Shown here piece by piece: positions 38,099 through 46,481 of a DNA stretch of 64,000 nt. The stretch covers positions 102,617-166,616 of the forward strand of contig JAJPHZ010000015.1 in the NCBI GenBank assembly GCA_021325025.1, in the 5' to 3' direction. Each line of letters starts with the position of its first letter. The stretch's first letter is position 1. The notes under the pieces are model-generated. The model was given only the letters and a program-made list of their open reading frames with translations, had not been told where the DNA came from and did no database searches. The DNA comes from Pseudomonadota bacterium (GTDB taxonomy: Bacteria > Desulfobacterota > Binatia > Binatales > Binataceae). A program made the translations under genes and the position numbers.

Positions 38099-39520
38099 TT
38101 AGCTCCTGGGATAGGCGTCACTGCCCATTTCCAGGGTATCGAGACCCGACCATTCGACTTCGGCGGCGACGCGGTTGCCGATGGTGCGCTCGACGATGGT
38201 GAAAAAGAGCAGAGCCAGGGTGAAGATCACAATCAGGTTGACGCCAACGCCGATTAGCTGGGCGACGAACTGGCCGGCATCGCCGAAGAGCAGGCCGCGC
38301 ACGCTGCCAGCCACGCCGTTCCATCCCGCGCCGTAGCTGCCATCGGCGAAGATGCCAACGGCCAGCGCGCCCCACAGCCCGCACACGCCGTGCACGGCGA
38401 TCGCGCCCACCGGGTCGTCGACGTGCAGATGGCGCTCCAGCATGATCACGCTCCAATCCGTGATCAGGCCTGCGACAATTCCGATCAGCAGCGCCGCCCA
38501 TGGCGACACGAACGCGCACGGCGCGGTAACCGCGACCAGGCCGCCCAGCAGGCCGTTGCAGGTAATTGCGATGTCGGGCCGGCCGTAGCGCACCCACATC
38601 GCCATCAAGGCGCACAATGCGCCTGCCGCGCTGGAAAGCATCGTGTTGACAGCGATCAGCGCGATGCGCGAATCGGAGGCGGCGAAGGTTGAGCCGCAGT
38701 TAAATCCGAACCATCCAAAGGCTAGGATTAGCGTGCCCGCCACCGCCATCGGCAGATTGTGCCCCGGCATCGCGCCGATGGTGCGGTCGCGGCGGAACTT
38801 GCCGATGCGCGGGCCCAGCACCAGGGTACCGGCCAGCGCGGTGACGCCGCCGGTCATGTGCACCACCGAAGAGCCGGCGAAATCGACCTCGCCATGGCCC
38901 AGGCCGAAGTTGACGCCCAGTTGCGCCAGCCATCCGCCGCCCCACACCCAGTTGCCATACAACGGGTAGAGCAACATCGACATGAACAGTCCGTAGATGA
39001 AGAACGCCGAGAACTTCCATCGCTCCGCCATCGCGCCGGTCGGGATGGTCGCGGCGGTATCCATGAACACCACCGCGAACAGGAACATGGCCATGCTGCC
39101 GGGATCGCCGGCGACGCTGAGCAAACCGAACTTGGTCAGGCCCACCAGGCCGAAGCTGCGGCCCCCAAGATGCAGCGTCAACTCGTGATGGGCGATAGCC
39201 GCCGAGCCCAGCGAGGCGTACTGGCCCACCCCACCCAGCATCAGGCCGTATCCGACCAGGAAAAAGCCGATGAGCCCGATCGGATAAATGGCCAGATTCA
39301 TCGCCATGGTGTTGACGGCGTTCTTGGCGCGGGTGAACCCGGTCTCCAGCATCGCGAATCCAAGCTGCATGAACATCACCAGGAAGCCGGCCACCAGTAC
39401 CCAGGCCAGGTTGAGCGATTGCTCGACACCGGCCCCTGGCCCGGCGGCGAGCACGGCCGCCGGCCACAGGGCAAGGGAGGCGGCCGGCACAAGAATCAGA
39501 TAATGGCGTGACAGAGTCAT
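38099..39520 (-). CDS. amt: Ammonium transporter
   Basis: A 473-residue Amt/Mep/Rh protein from ATG 39520, with a signal-like N-terminus and eleven membrane helices. Conserved features are NLAWVLVAGFLVMFMQLGFA, TRAKNAVNTMAMN, the first pore His in VVHMTGGVTALAGTLVLG, FGWFGFNCGSTFAASD, and the second pore His in AIAVHGVCGLWGALAVGIFA. It conducts NH4+/NH3 across the inner membrane. No glnK/glnB lies next to it, although that pairing is common. Instead its start overlaps the stop of a Ser/Thr kinase gene (ATGA), so the two are probably translated together. Confidence 0.95.
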   Translation of the reverse strand: MTLSRHYLILVPAASLALWPAAVLAAGPGAGVEQSLNLAWVLVAGFLVMFMQLGFAMLETGFTRAKNAVNTMAMNLAIYPIGLIGFFLVGYGLMLGGVGQYASLGSAAIAHHELTLHLGGRSFGLVGLTKFGLLSVAGDPGSMAMFLFAVVFMDTAATIPTGAMAERWKFSAFFIYGLFMSMLLYPLYGNWVWGGGWLAQLGVNFGLGHGEVDFAGSSVVHMTGGVTALAGTLVLGPRIGKFRRDRTIGAMPGHNLPMAVAGTLILAFGWFGFNCGSTFAASDSRIALIAVNTMLSSAAGALCALMAMWVRYGRPDIAITCNGLLGGLVAVTAPCAFVSPWAALLIGIVAGLITDWSVIMLERHLHVDDPVGAIAVHGVCGLWGALAVGIFADGSYGAGWNGVAGSVRGLLFGDAGQFVAQLIGVGVNLIVIFTLALLFFTIVERTIGNRVAAEVEWSGLDTLEMGSDAYPRS

Positions 39521-40530
39521 CGTACGGTACCGCGGTAAGCTCCCTGAGTGCGCGCGGGCGCCGCGGGGTAGCGGCGCGCCAGGTAGACGAGCAGGGCCAG
39601 GATGGCGGCCAGCGAGGCGAAAAACACTCCGGTCATAACCACTGACCGCAAGCGTTTCCAACTGGCGGGCGGCTGCAATTGAGAGGCGCGCCCGCTGACC
39701 TGCACGCGGGCGGGATCCTCCAGGTCGGCCAGCATCTCGCGGGCGCTGGCGTAGCGGTTGCGCGGCGCGCGTTCAATGGCGTGCAGGACGATTTCTTCCA
39801 GCCTGGGGTCGATGTCGGGCACCCATCGGCTGGGGGGCTGCGGGTCCTCCGACGCTTTCGCCTTCATCACCGCATAGACGTTGGGCCCCTCGTAGGGCAA
39901 ATTGGCTGTCAACATCTCGTACAGAATCATGCCCAAGGAGTAGATATCGGTGCGAGCGTCGCCGCGCCGTCCGCTGATTTGCTCGGGCGCCATATAGTCG
40001 GGCGTGCCGATGGTGGTAGACAGGCCGGCCCAGGTCAGCCGCCGCGCGCTTTCGTCCAGTGCGATGCCGAAATCCATGATTTTGATCTGGTCGGCGTCGG
40101 TCACCAGCAGGTTCTCGGGCTTCAGGTCGCGATGCACCACGCCCTGTCCGTGCATGTAAACCAGCGCGCCACACACCTGGCGCGCATACTTCAACGCGCG
40201 CTCGGGGGCAAAGGGGCGCTTGTCGCGCAGCAAGGCGCGCAGCGAGGTGACCTCGACGTACTCCATCGCGATATACATGCGGCTTTTGCGGCGCGGGGTG
40301 AGAACCTTGATGATGTTGGGATGGTCCAGGCGCTGGCCGATCGCCTCCTCGCGGCGGAAGCGTTCGTAGAAGACCACGTCGGACTCGAACTGCGGATAGG
40401 GAACCTTCAAGGCGACGGTGCGGCCGGTTTCGGTGTCAATCGCCTTGAGGATCGATGCCATGCCGCTGCGCGCGATCAACTCCGTGATGTGATATTGGTC
40501 GAGGTGCTCCCCGACGCTGACCTCGCGCAC
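39517..40530 (-). CDS. Membrane-anchored Ser/Thr protein kinase
   Basis: A 337-residue Hanks-type kinase from a GTG start: Lys42 in VALKVP, Glu in the alphaC helix, VVHRDLKPENLLV with Asp135, IMDFGIA with Asp153, and MAPEQ. The glycine-rich loop is altered (IARSGMASILKA, where GxGGMAxVY is usual). One membrane helix at about residues 297-318 anchors the kinase; only about 19 residues follow it, so there is no sensor domain outside. Stop overlaps the amt start. A PP2C phosphatase gene lies 63 bases upstream. This suggests that reversible phosphorylation controls the transporter or another membrane protein. Confidence 0.93.
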   Translation of the reverse strand: MREVSVGEHLDQYHITELIARSGMASILKAIDTETGRTVALKVPYPQFESDVVFYERFRREEAIGQRLDHPNIIKVLTPRRKSRMYIAMEYVEVTSLRALLRDKRPFAPERALKYARQVCGALVYMHGQGVVHRDLKPENLLVTDADQIKIMDFGIALDESARRLTWAGLSTTIGTPDYMAPEQISGRRGDARTDIYSLGMILYEMLTANLPYEGPNVYAVMKAKASEDPQPPSRWVPDIDPRLEEIVLHAIERAPRNRYASAREMLADLEDPARVQVSGRASQLQPPASWKRLRSVVMTGVFFASLAAILALLVYLARRYPAAPARTQGAYRGTVR

Positions 40531-40593
40531 CGCTTATCCGCCTGGTTTAGCTGTGGTATGGGCGCGCACGTTATCACCGCCGCTTAAAACGGG

Positions 40594-41415
40594 TCAACGG
40601 CCGGTCCGCAGCAGTCCGCGCAAACGCTCGCGCCATCCGGGGCTCGGCAAGTCGGCGCTGGTGGAGCCGTTGCGCGCGATCAGCATCGCGACGGTGACGT
40701 TGTCGGCGGCGCCGCGCGCGTTGGCCTCATCGACCAGCCGGCGGCAGGCATCGGACGGCGCCCGGCCGCGGCAGAGCAGGTCGATTTCGTGATCCTCCAG
40801 CATCCCGTGCAATCCGTCGGTGCAAACGATCACGCGATCGCCCGCCCGCAGCCGCATCGTCAGGCGGTCCAGCGAGGCAATCAACTCGCGCCCAAGGCAT
40901 CGGCTGAGCGCCGAGCGTTCGGGATGGTTGCGGGCTTCCTTCTCGCTGATCAGGCCCAGCCGCACCCGCTCGCCGACCACCGTGTGATCCTTGGTCATCT
41001 GCTGGATGCGGCCGCCGCGAATCAAGTACAGGCGGCAATCGCCGACGTGGACCGCATGCAGGACGCCGTCGGCCACCGCCGCGCAGGTCAGCGTGGTCGC
41101 CATGCGGCGCAATTCAGGCACCGCCAGCGCACGGTTGTGAATTTCGATGTTGGCGCGCTGGACAGCGCGATACAGGCGCTTGGCCGGACCCAGCGCGGGC
41201 GCGCTGTCGCGATAGGCGCCCAGCGTGACTTCGACCGCCATCCGGCTGGCCACCTCGCCGCCGTCATAACCGCCGACGCCATCGGCCACCGCCAGCACCA
41301 CCTCGCGCGGGCTTTCGATTGTATGACCGCAGAAGTCCTCGTTGTTGGAGCGCTCGCATCCGATATCGGAGAGCAGCGCGACTTCGAAATCGGCAAGCTC
41401 GGTGCTGTCGGGCAC
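40594..41415 (-). CDS. PP2C-family Ser/Thr protein phosphatase
   Basis: A 273-residue protein from GTG 41415. PP2C metal-binding motifs are in order: SDIGCERSNNEDFCG, VVLAVADGVGGYDGGEVASR, VGDCRLYLIRGG, VIVCTDGLHGMLEDHEI and ADNVTVAMLIARN. These bind Mn2+/Mg2+ for removing phosphate from Ser/Thr. A short basic tail (WRERLRGLLRTGR) has no membrane helix. It precedes the kinase by 63 bases on the same strand, a common PP2C-kinase pairing, and probably reverses that kinase's work. Confidence 0.92.
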   Translation of the reverse strand: MPDSTELADFEVALLSDIGCERSNNEDFCGHTIESPREVVLAVADGVGGYDGGEVASRMAVEVTLGAYRDSAPALGPAKRLYRAVQRANIEIHNRALAVPELRRMATTLTCAAVADGVLHAVHVGDCRLYLIRGGRIQQMTKDHTVVGERVRLGLISEKEARNHPERSALSRCLGRELIASLDRLTMRLRAGDRVIVCTDGLHGMLEDHEIDLLCRGRAPSDACRRLVDEANARGAADNVTVAMLIARNGSTSADLPSPGWRERLRGLLRTGR

Positions 41416-41482
41416 TTGATTTGGGTTTCCCGCTGGTCACGCGCCGCTGTTGAGTTTTGCGGCGGGCTTGAAAGTCAAAGCA

Positions 41483-41513
41483 GGCGGACCGCGTTGTGTG
41501 CGCGCGGTCCGCC
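41483..41513 (-). terminator. Hairpin between APC permease and PP2C genes
   Basis: An 11-bp perfect stem (41483-41493 pairing with 41503-41513) with a 9-base loop, about 33 bases after the APC permease stop and 68 bases before the phosphatase start. It has no T-run. It probably separates the permease transcript from the phosphatase-kinase-transporter unit. Confidence 0.45.
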
Positions 41514-41545
41514 CGCCGTTCAACTGTCCACTGCTTTATTACAAG

Positions 41546-43216
41546 TCAGGCGCTCTTGGCCATCACCAGAGTTTCCTTTCCGCGTTTGCGGGAGTTGCGT
41601 ACGAAGTAGATGGCGCCGTAGATGCCCCAAATGGCCGAGATTGCCACCGCCATCAACGGTTCCTTGGCGCTGCCGATGCCCTCCAGGGGCCCGATGATGT
41701 AAAAGGCCATGCAGGCGAAATTGGCTACTGCGCCGAAGATCGGCACCACCATGTGCTTGAAGCCGTGGAATTCGTGATGCTCTTGGAAGGCCACCATGCA
41801 GATGATGTTGGTCAGCCCATAGAGCATGAAGGTGCCGAAGTTGGATACCAGTGTCACCAGCAGCAGGCCGTTGGGCAGCGAGGAAAGGTAGCCGTTGGAA
41901 CTCATACCCGCCGCGTACCAGATGTTGTGCGGCAGCGCCGCGATAGCCTTGTCGTCGGGCGCCGAGCCGCCGGCGAAGAAGTAGATGGCGGCGTAGGCGC
42001 CGAGCACCGCCGTAATCGTCGCCAAAGTCCAGATCGCGCGATGCGGGGTCAGGGTGTCGCCGTGCAGCAGACCGAAGTGCTCGGGCACCTCCTCGTCGCG
42101 GCCCATCGCGTAGGTCACGCGCGCCCCGGTGTTGATGCAGCTAAGCGTGGTGCCGATCAGGGCGAGGAACACGGTGAACGCCTCAACCAGCATGAAGGCC
42201 TGGCCGTGCCCGCCCAGCATCGCGTTGCCCACCAGCACCATCATGTCGCCGATCGGCGCCGCCGAGCCTTTGGCCGCGGCCAGGCTGTAGGCGCTGCTCA
42301 GGAAGTAGTTGGCGGCGAAGTACTCGATCAGGTAGCAGAACAGGCCCTGGATGGTCAGTGACAGGAGCACGCCGCGCGGAATGTCCTTTTTGGGATTCTT
42401 CGCTTCCTCTCCCAGCGCGGTGACCGATTCGAAGCCGACCAGCAGCAGAATCGCGATCGTCGCCTGCAGCATCACCCAGTCAAAGCGGTGGGGCAGGATG
42501 ACCGACAGCGCGCCGGCATGCGAGGGGTTATCGCCACCGATACCGTAGTGGATCACGCTTTTGATCACGTTGCCCGAGGAGTCCAGAGCCAGCCCCATCG
42601 AGCCGGCCGGATGGGACAGCCGATAGGCGATTGCCAGGGCGGAGAAGAACAGCAGCGCCACGATCTGGATGCCGTTGATCGCAATGTTGACCATCGTCGA
42701 GCCGGTCACGCCGCGAAAGGCGATGTAGGCGACCGCGTAGGAGAAAATCACTGCGGTCAGGGCCATGAACACCGGTCCCGGCGTGGCGGGATTGATCGCG
42801 TTGGGGAAGATGTTGCCCACGATGTAGCCAATCATGACGCCCATCGTGGCTACCATCACGCCCGGATATACCCAGTAGTAGAGATGCGAGGCCCAGCCGA
42901 TCACGAATTTGGCGATACGTGCGAACTTGTAGGCATGCGTCTTACCCAAAAAGGCCTGCTCCGCGAACAGATAGGAGCTGCCGGCTCCGGGATAAAGCTT
43001 GGCCAGTTCGGAGTAGGAAAGCGCCGTGGCATAAGCGAGCAGCAGAGCCACCAGGATGCCGGCCCACATGGCCAGGCCCGACGGAAATACGTAACCGGCC
43101 TGTAGCACGAATGTGATCCACAGGAAGGCTCCCGGCGCGATCAACGCCATCGCGTTGACCGTCACCCCGGTCAAGCCCAACGTGGGCACCATTGTCGGTC
43201 GTCGCTCTTCAGCCAT
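41546..43216 (-). CDS. APC-superfamily amino acid/amine permease
   Basis: A 556-residue protein with about twelve to thirteen membrane helices. LTGVTVNAMALIAPGAFLWI near the start, SYSELAKLYPGAGSSYLFAE and FESVTALGEEAKNPKKDIPR are typical of the APC family (amino acids, polyamines). ATG start with GGAGGT upstream. The long C-terminal part adds a loop and a final helix ending in RGKETLVMAKSA. The substrate cannot be read; nearness to an ammonium transporter hints at nitrogen nutrition, but this is weak. Probably its own transcript because of the hairpin downstream. Confidence 0.92.
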   Translation of the reverse strand: MAEERRPTMVPTLGLTGVTVNAMALIAPGAFLWITFVLQAGYVFPSGLAMWAGILVALLLAYATALSYSELAKLYPGAGSSYLFAEQAFLGKTHAYKFARIAKFVIGWASHLYYWVYPGVMVATMGVMIGYIVGNIFPNAINPATPGPVFMALTAVIFSYAVAYIAFRGVTGSTMVNIAINGIQIVALLFFSALAIAYRLSHPAGSMGLALDSSGNVIKSVIHYGIGGDNPSHAGALSVILPHRFDWVMLQATIAILLLVGFESVTALGEEAKNPKKDIPRGVLLSLTIQGLFCYLIEYFAANYFLSSAYSLAAAKGSAAPIGDMMVLVGNAMLGGHGQAFMLVEAFTVFLALIGTTLSCINTGARVTYAMGRDEEVPEHFGLLHGDTLTPHRAIWTLATITAVLGAYAAIYFFAGGSAPDDKAIAALPHNIWYAAGMSSNGYLSSLPNGLLLVTLVSNFGTFMLYGLTNIICMVAFQEHHEFHGFKHMVVPIFGAVANFACMAFYIIGPLEGIGSAKEPLMAVAISAIWGIYGAIYFVRNSRKRGKETLVMAKSA

Positions 43217-43411
43217 TCTCTACCACCTCCAGTTTGGGCGCCCGCCGTGGACTCGGGGCGCGCCAAGCGTCAAGGGCAAGAATGGTGCCGAGAGCGGGAT
43301 TGCATAATGAAAGGGTGGGAAGTGGCGCGTGGGTCAATCGTTAGGCAGATGCCTGCTGATTGAGCAGGAAAAGCCAATCTGCGGCGGGCGGGGCGTCGGC
43401 ATCGGTGACCT

Positions 43412-43687
43412 TCAGCGTCGTTTGGGTGTTACCAGGCGCAGGTTGCGCCGATGGCCGGACGGCTGGCGGCCCTCGCTGCGCTGGTTGAGACGGCGTGCGT
43501 GGCGACGGTCGACCCGCCGCTGCTGGATCCGCCCCAGCATGAAGCCCAAACCCACCAGCATCGCCACGGCGAGGATCACCGCCAGCGCAATTATCGCCTC
43601 GCTGGCCTTTACGGGTTGGATGGGGCGGGGATTAGCCGGGCGGACTACCTGCGGAACAACTGCGGAGGCTGCCAAATCCTTGACCAA
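43412..43687 (-). CDS. Possible small single-pass membrane protein (91 aa)
   Basis: A 91-residue frame with one membrane helix (IIALAVILAVAMLVGLGFML), then a strongly basic tail (RIQQRRVDRRHARRLNQR). The first residues are Val/Pro-rich. The topology is protein-like, but a GC-rich sequence can mimic this, and nothing supports the start. No family recognised. It lies alone in 832 bases with no other gene between the APC permease and the DUF35 gene. Confidence 0.35.
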   Translation of the reverse strand: MVKDLAASAVVPQVVRPANPRPIQPVKASEAIIALAVILAVAMLVGLGFMLGRIQQRRVDRRHARRLNQRSEGRQPSGHRRNLRLVTPKRR

Positions 43688-44048
43688 CTTTCGCGATGCT
43701 TGGAACCGATGTCAGCAAACCCCTTGCCAAGCGCGTAGGCAAGACCTGTAGCGGCGCTTGCCTGCTACGTTCGCTCTCAGGGCCATCAATGTAGTGTGCC
43801 ATCTTCGCCGACCTGCGAACGCGCACAATCGTCGCGTTGTGCCTCCGGCTCCGGATGAGGAGAAGAGAGAGTTGCTACGATTCCTGCCCGGGGGCGGGTT
43901 GGCCCGCGCCATCTCAGCTCAAACTACAGACCGCGTTGCGAAGGCCCGGGCTATTTGCGACGTAGAAACTCGGGGCGCGAGCAACACAATGCTCGCGCGC
44001 CGTCGACAGAGCACGTCTGTTGGGAACCGCGCGGCGTGGCAGGCAGCC
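43688..44048. other. Intergenic region, no gene supported
   Basis: These 361 bases between the small membrane-protein frame and the DUF35 gene carry only short, arginine- and proline-rich frames without family resemblance. No strong hairpin or tRNA-like fold was noticed. The minus-strand transcript of the DUF35 gene should end here. Confidence 0.45.
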
Positions 44049-44519
44049 TTACTCGTTGAATTTCCAGGTATTCTGCGCGGTGCCGCAGATTTTCCAGCGC
44101 GGCATGACAAAGTTCGGATCGCCCGTGGGCTCGAACACGACCTCAGCGGGCAAGCCGATCGCGACTGCGTCTTCGTCGTCGATCATCACTCCTGCCACGC
44201 GCGTCAGCGAGCCGTCGGGTTCATGGCAGTCGTCCAGTTCGATCAGCCCCACCACGTAGGGCACCGCCGGAACAAACGCCGCCAGGATCGGCTGTGTGAC
44301 CACCACGTAGCTGTGAATCACGCCTTTGCCGGCGGTCTCAAACCAGCTCAGATCCATCGAGGTGCATTTGGCGCAGGCCGGGAAGGGGGGAAACCATTTG
44401 TGCCCGCAGTTCTTGCATTGGCGGACGAGAAACTTGTGGCGCTTGGTGCCTTCCCACCATTCGACGGTGTCGGGGTCGGGAATGATGTTGATCTTGCTGT
44501 AATCGATTGGTCCGGGCAT
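44049..44519 (-). CDS. DUF35 OB-fold protein with zinc ribbon (thiolase/aldolase partner)
   Basis: A 156-residue protein. N-terminal zinc ribbon with four Cys in FLVRQCKNCGHKWFPPFPAC followed by AKC, then an OB-fold domain (GKGVIHSYVVVTQP, VVGLIELDD). DUF35 proteins assemble with thiolase-superfamily enzymes, for example ChsH2 with Ltp2, and hold the acyl-CoA substrate. It begins 33 bases after the end of the thiolase-fold gene on the same strand, so the two almost surely form one complex. Confidence 0.92.
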   Translation of the reverse strand: MPGPIDYSKINIIPDPDTVEWWEGTKRHKFLVRQCKNCGHKWFPPFPACAKCTSMDLSWFETAGKGVIHSYVVVTQPILAAFVPAVPYVVGLIELDDCHEPDGSLTRVAGVMIDDEDAVAIGLPAEVVFEPTGDPNFVMPRWKICGTAQNTWKFNE

Positions 44520-44552
44520 TGCGTACCTCTGTGCTCTCTAATGCAACGACAA

Positions 44553-45782
44553 CTAGGCCGATAAGCTCCTCAAAATCAAGGAACTGCCGCGCGTCTCGGT
44601 GCCCCATCCCAGGCAGGCGCCAAAGCGCGCCTCGCGCACCTGGCGGCATCCCGCCGCGCGATCGTAGCTGTGCCTGCCCTCGGCCCATCCGGGGCAGGCG
44701 TCGTCGGCGCGATGGCGCAGTTGGCGGACCACCTCGTTCACCAACGCCACGCCGTGCGCATAGCCTTCCGACAGATGGCCGCCCGACAGATTGGTGGGCA
44801 GGTCGTGATCGATGCGCAAGCGGCCGCCCTTGACGAACTCCGCCGCCTCGCCGATGCCGCAAAAGCCGTAAGCTTCGAGCTGGATGATCACCGTGTAGGT
44901 AAATGCGTCATAGATCGACAGCACGTCGATATCCTGCGGACCGATCCCCGACATCCCCCACACCCGCTGGCGGGCGAAATGGCCGGCCTGGATATAGGTG
45001 CGCTGGCGCGAGTGGTTCCACGCCGGATTGTCCGCGTAAGTGCGGGCGCTGCCACCCATGATGAACACCGGCGGCTGGCGCAGGTCGTAGGCGCGCTCGC
45101 GCGAGGTGACGATAAAGGCCGACGCCACGTCGGTCTCAAGGCAGCAGTCCAGCAGGCGAAACGGCTTGGCAACCCAGCGCGAGCGCTGATGGTCCTCGAT
45201 TGTAATCGGCGCACGCATCAGGGCCTTGGGATTGAGGCTGGCATGGTAGCGAAAGGCAGTGGCGACCTCGGCGAAGGACTTCGTCGTGGCGCCGAAATCG
45301 TGCAGATAGCGCATCGCGGAGGGCGCGAAATGCTGCGCCGGGGTAGTGAAACCCCACGGCATGTAGAACTGCGCATCGCCTTCGGCGCGGCTGGGCGGGA
45401 CCACGCCGCCGGGCGCCTGTCCGCCCATCCGCCGGCCGGTGCGCCCGTTCATCGCGCGGAAAATCGCCACTGTGTTGCAGTAGCCGCCCTCGATAAGCCC
45501 GATTGCGTGCGCCACCAGCGCTTCGGTGGTCGAGCCGCCGCTGTAGGCGACCGAGCCGTAGTTCATGCGGATACCCAGCGCCTGCGCGACGTTGGCGACG
45601 TCGGTGGAATCGGCGATCTGAAAACTGGTGATCGCGTCGATGTCGCGCGCGCCCAGTCCGGCGTCGTCCATCGCTCTTTTGACCGCCTCGCACGCCATCG
45701 AAAGCGGCGTGCGGCCGGAGGCTTTCATGAACGCGGTCTCGCCCACGCCCACGATGCAGTACTTGTCGGTCAGTGCTCCCAT
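44553..45782 (-). CDS. SCP2-thiolase-family protein, probable Ltp2-like aldolase
   Basis: About 409 residues from ATG 45782. N-terminal CIVGVGETAFMKASGRTPLS and GDD-like AMDDAGLGARDIDAI give the SCP-x/thiolase fold. The thiolase nucleophile Cys is not seen: the equivalent position reads VAYSGGSTTEA (residues 78-88). The usual catalytic GHP motif is NLSGGHLSEGYAHG. Tyr291 (in SIYDAFTY) and Tyr341 (in SEGYAHG) are 50 residues apart, as I recall for the catalytic tyrosines of Ltp2, the steroid side-chain retro-aldolase. A DUF35 partner follows at once. Substrate unproven. Confidence 0.85.
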   Translation of the reverse strand: MGALTDKYCIVGVGETAFMKASGRTPLSMACEAVKRAMDDAGLGARDIDAITSFQIADSTDVANVAQALGIRMNYGSVAYSGGSTTEALVAHAIGLIEGGYCNTVAIFRAMNGRTGRRMGGQAPGGVVPPSRAEGDAQFYMPWGFTTPAQHFAPSAMRYLHDFGATTKSFAEVATAFRYHASLNPKALMRAPITIEDHQRSRWVAKPFRLLDCCLETDVASAFIVTSRERAYDLRQPPVFIMGGSARTYADNPAWNHSRQRTYIQAGHFARQRVWGMSGIGPQDIDVLSIYDAFTYTVIIQLEAYGFCGIGEAAEFVKGGRLRIDHDLPTNLSGGHLSEGYAHGVALVNEVVRQLRHRADDACPGWAEGRHSYDRAAGCRQVREARFGACLGWGTETRGSSLILRSLSA

Positions 45783-45847
45783 TGCGTCTGTGCCGCTTTC
45801 TTCGACCAAGCCTTATAGCGCGATTGCGCGCCCGCGTCATAGAGCAG

Positions 45848-46255
45848 CTACGCGTTCGGGTCGACGGGCTGGGCGCACTCACCGGCGGGAGTCTGCGAGC
45901 CAGTCAGGGGCGCGAAAGTCCGCGCGTCGCGCGCCGGCATGATCTCGATCACCGGTCCGGCGCGCACAGCCGCAAAACCCTTGAGCTGAAGGGCCGACAT
46001 GAAGATGCAATAAGCCTGCGCGGGCGTTACCCTGGCTGGTGCGATGACGCTGACCTTGCCCCTGACGGTGTCGTCGAGCAGCAAATTCTTCCCGGTGATG
46101 GCGCTGATGAATTTGGCGACGGTGGCAATGTCGACGTTATCGAAATTCATCGTGACCAGCGGCTCTTTGCCGCTGCCTTGCGCCGCGCCGGCGAAAAGCT
46201 CCGGGGCGCGCGAAATCAGGGCGCACAGCGCCAACAACAAAATCGCCCGACGCAT
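45848..46255 (-). CDS. Free-standing secretin N0 (GspD N-terminal) domain protein
   Basis: A 135-residue protein with a signal peptide (ILLLALCALISRAPELFAG) followed by VTMNFDNVDIATVAKFISAI, TGKNLLLDDTVRGKVSVIAP and ALQLKGFAAV. This is the N0 domain that opens type II secretion secretins (GspD), which normally continue through N1-N3 and the outer-membrane pore. Here it stops about 25 residues after the domain, and only 65 bases separate it from the next gene, so no lost secretin remainder is present. It could bind inner-membrane secretion components or be a cut-down relic. Complete start and stop suggest an intended product. Confidence 0.8.
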   Translation of the reverse strand: MRRAILLLALCALISRAPELFAGAAQGSGKEPLVTMNFDNVDIATVAKFISAITGKNLLLDDTVRGKVSVIAPARVTPAQAYCIFMSALQLKGFAAVRAGPVIEIMPARDARTFAPLTGSQTPAGECAQPVDPNA

Positions 46256-46481
46256 AGACCAACGCTAGCCAAAAGATCAGCAATTGTTTAGTTCAAATCA
46301 CGTCGCGTCAGCCCGGTCTGCCGCGGCGCCGGCCTGCGTGCAGTTCCGCGCCCGACAAACCGCGCAAGGGGATGACGGCTGCGGAGAAACCGGACCGGCG
46401 CTGGGCCGAAAAGGCGGTTCGCGGCCATTGGCGTGCGCCGGGTTTGACAACAAACGCATCACGGCCAACACTGACTATGCC

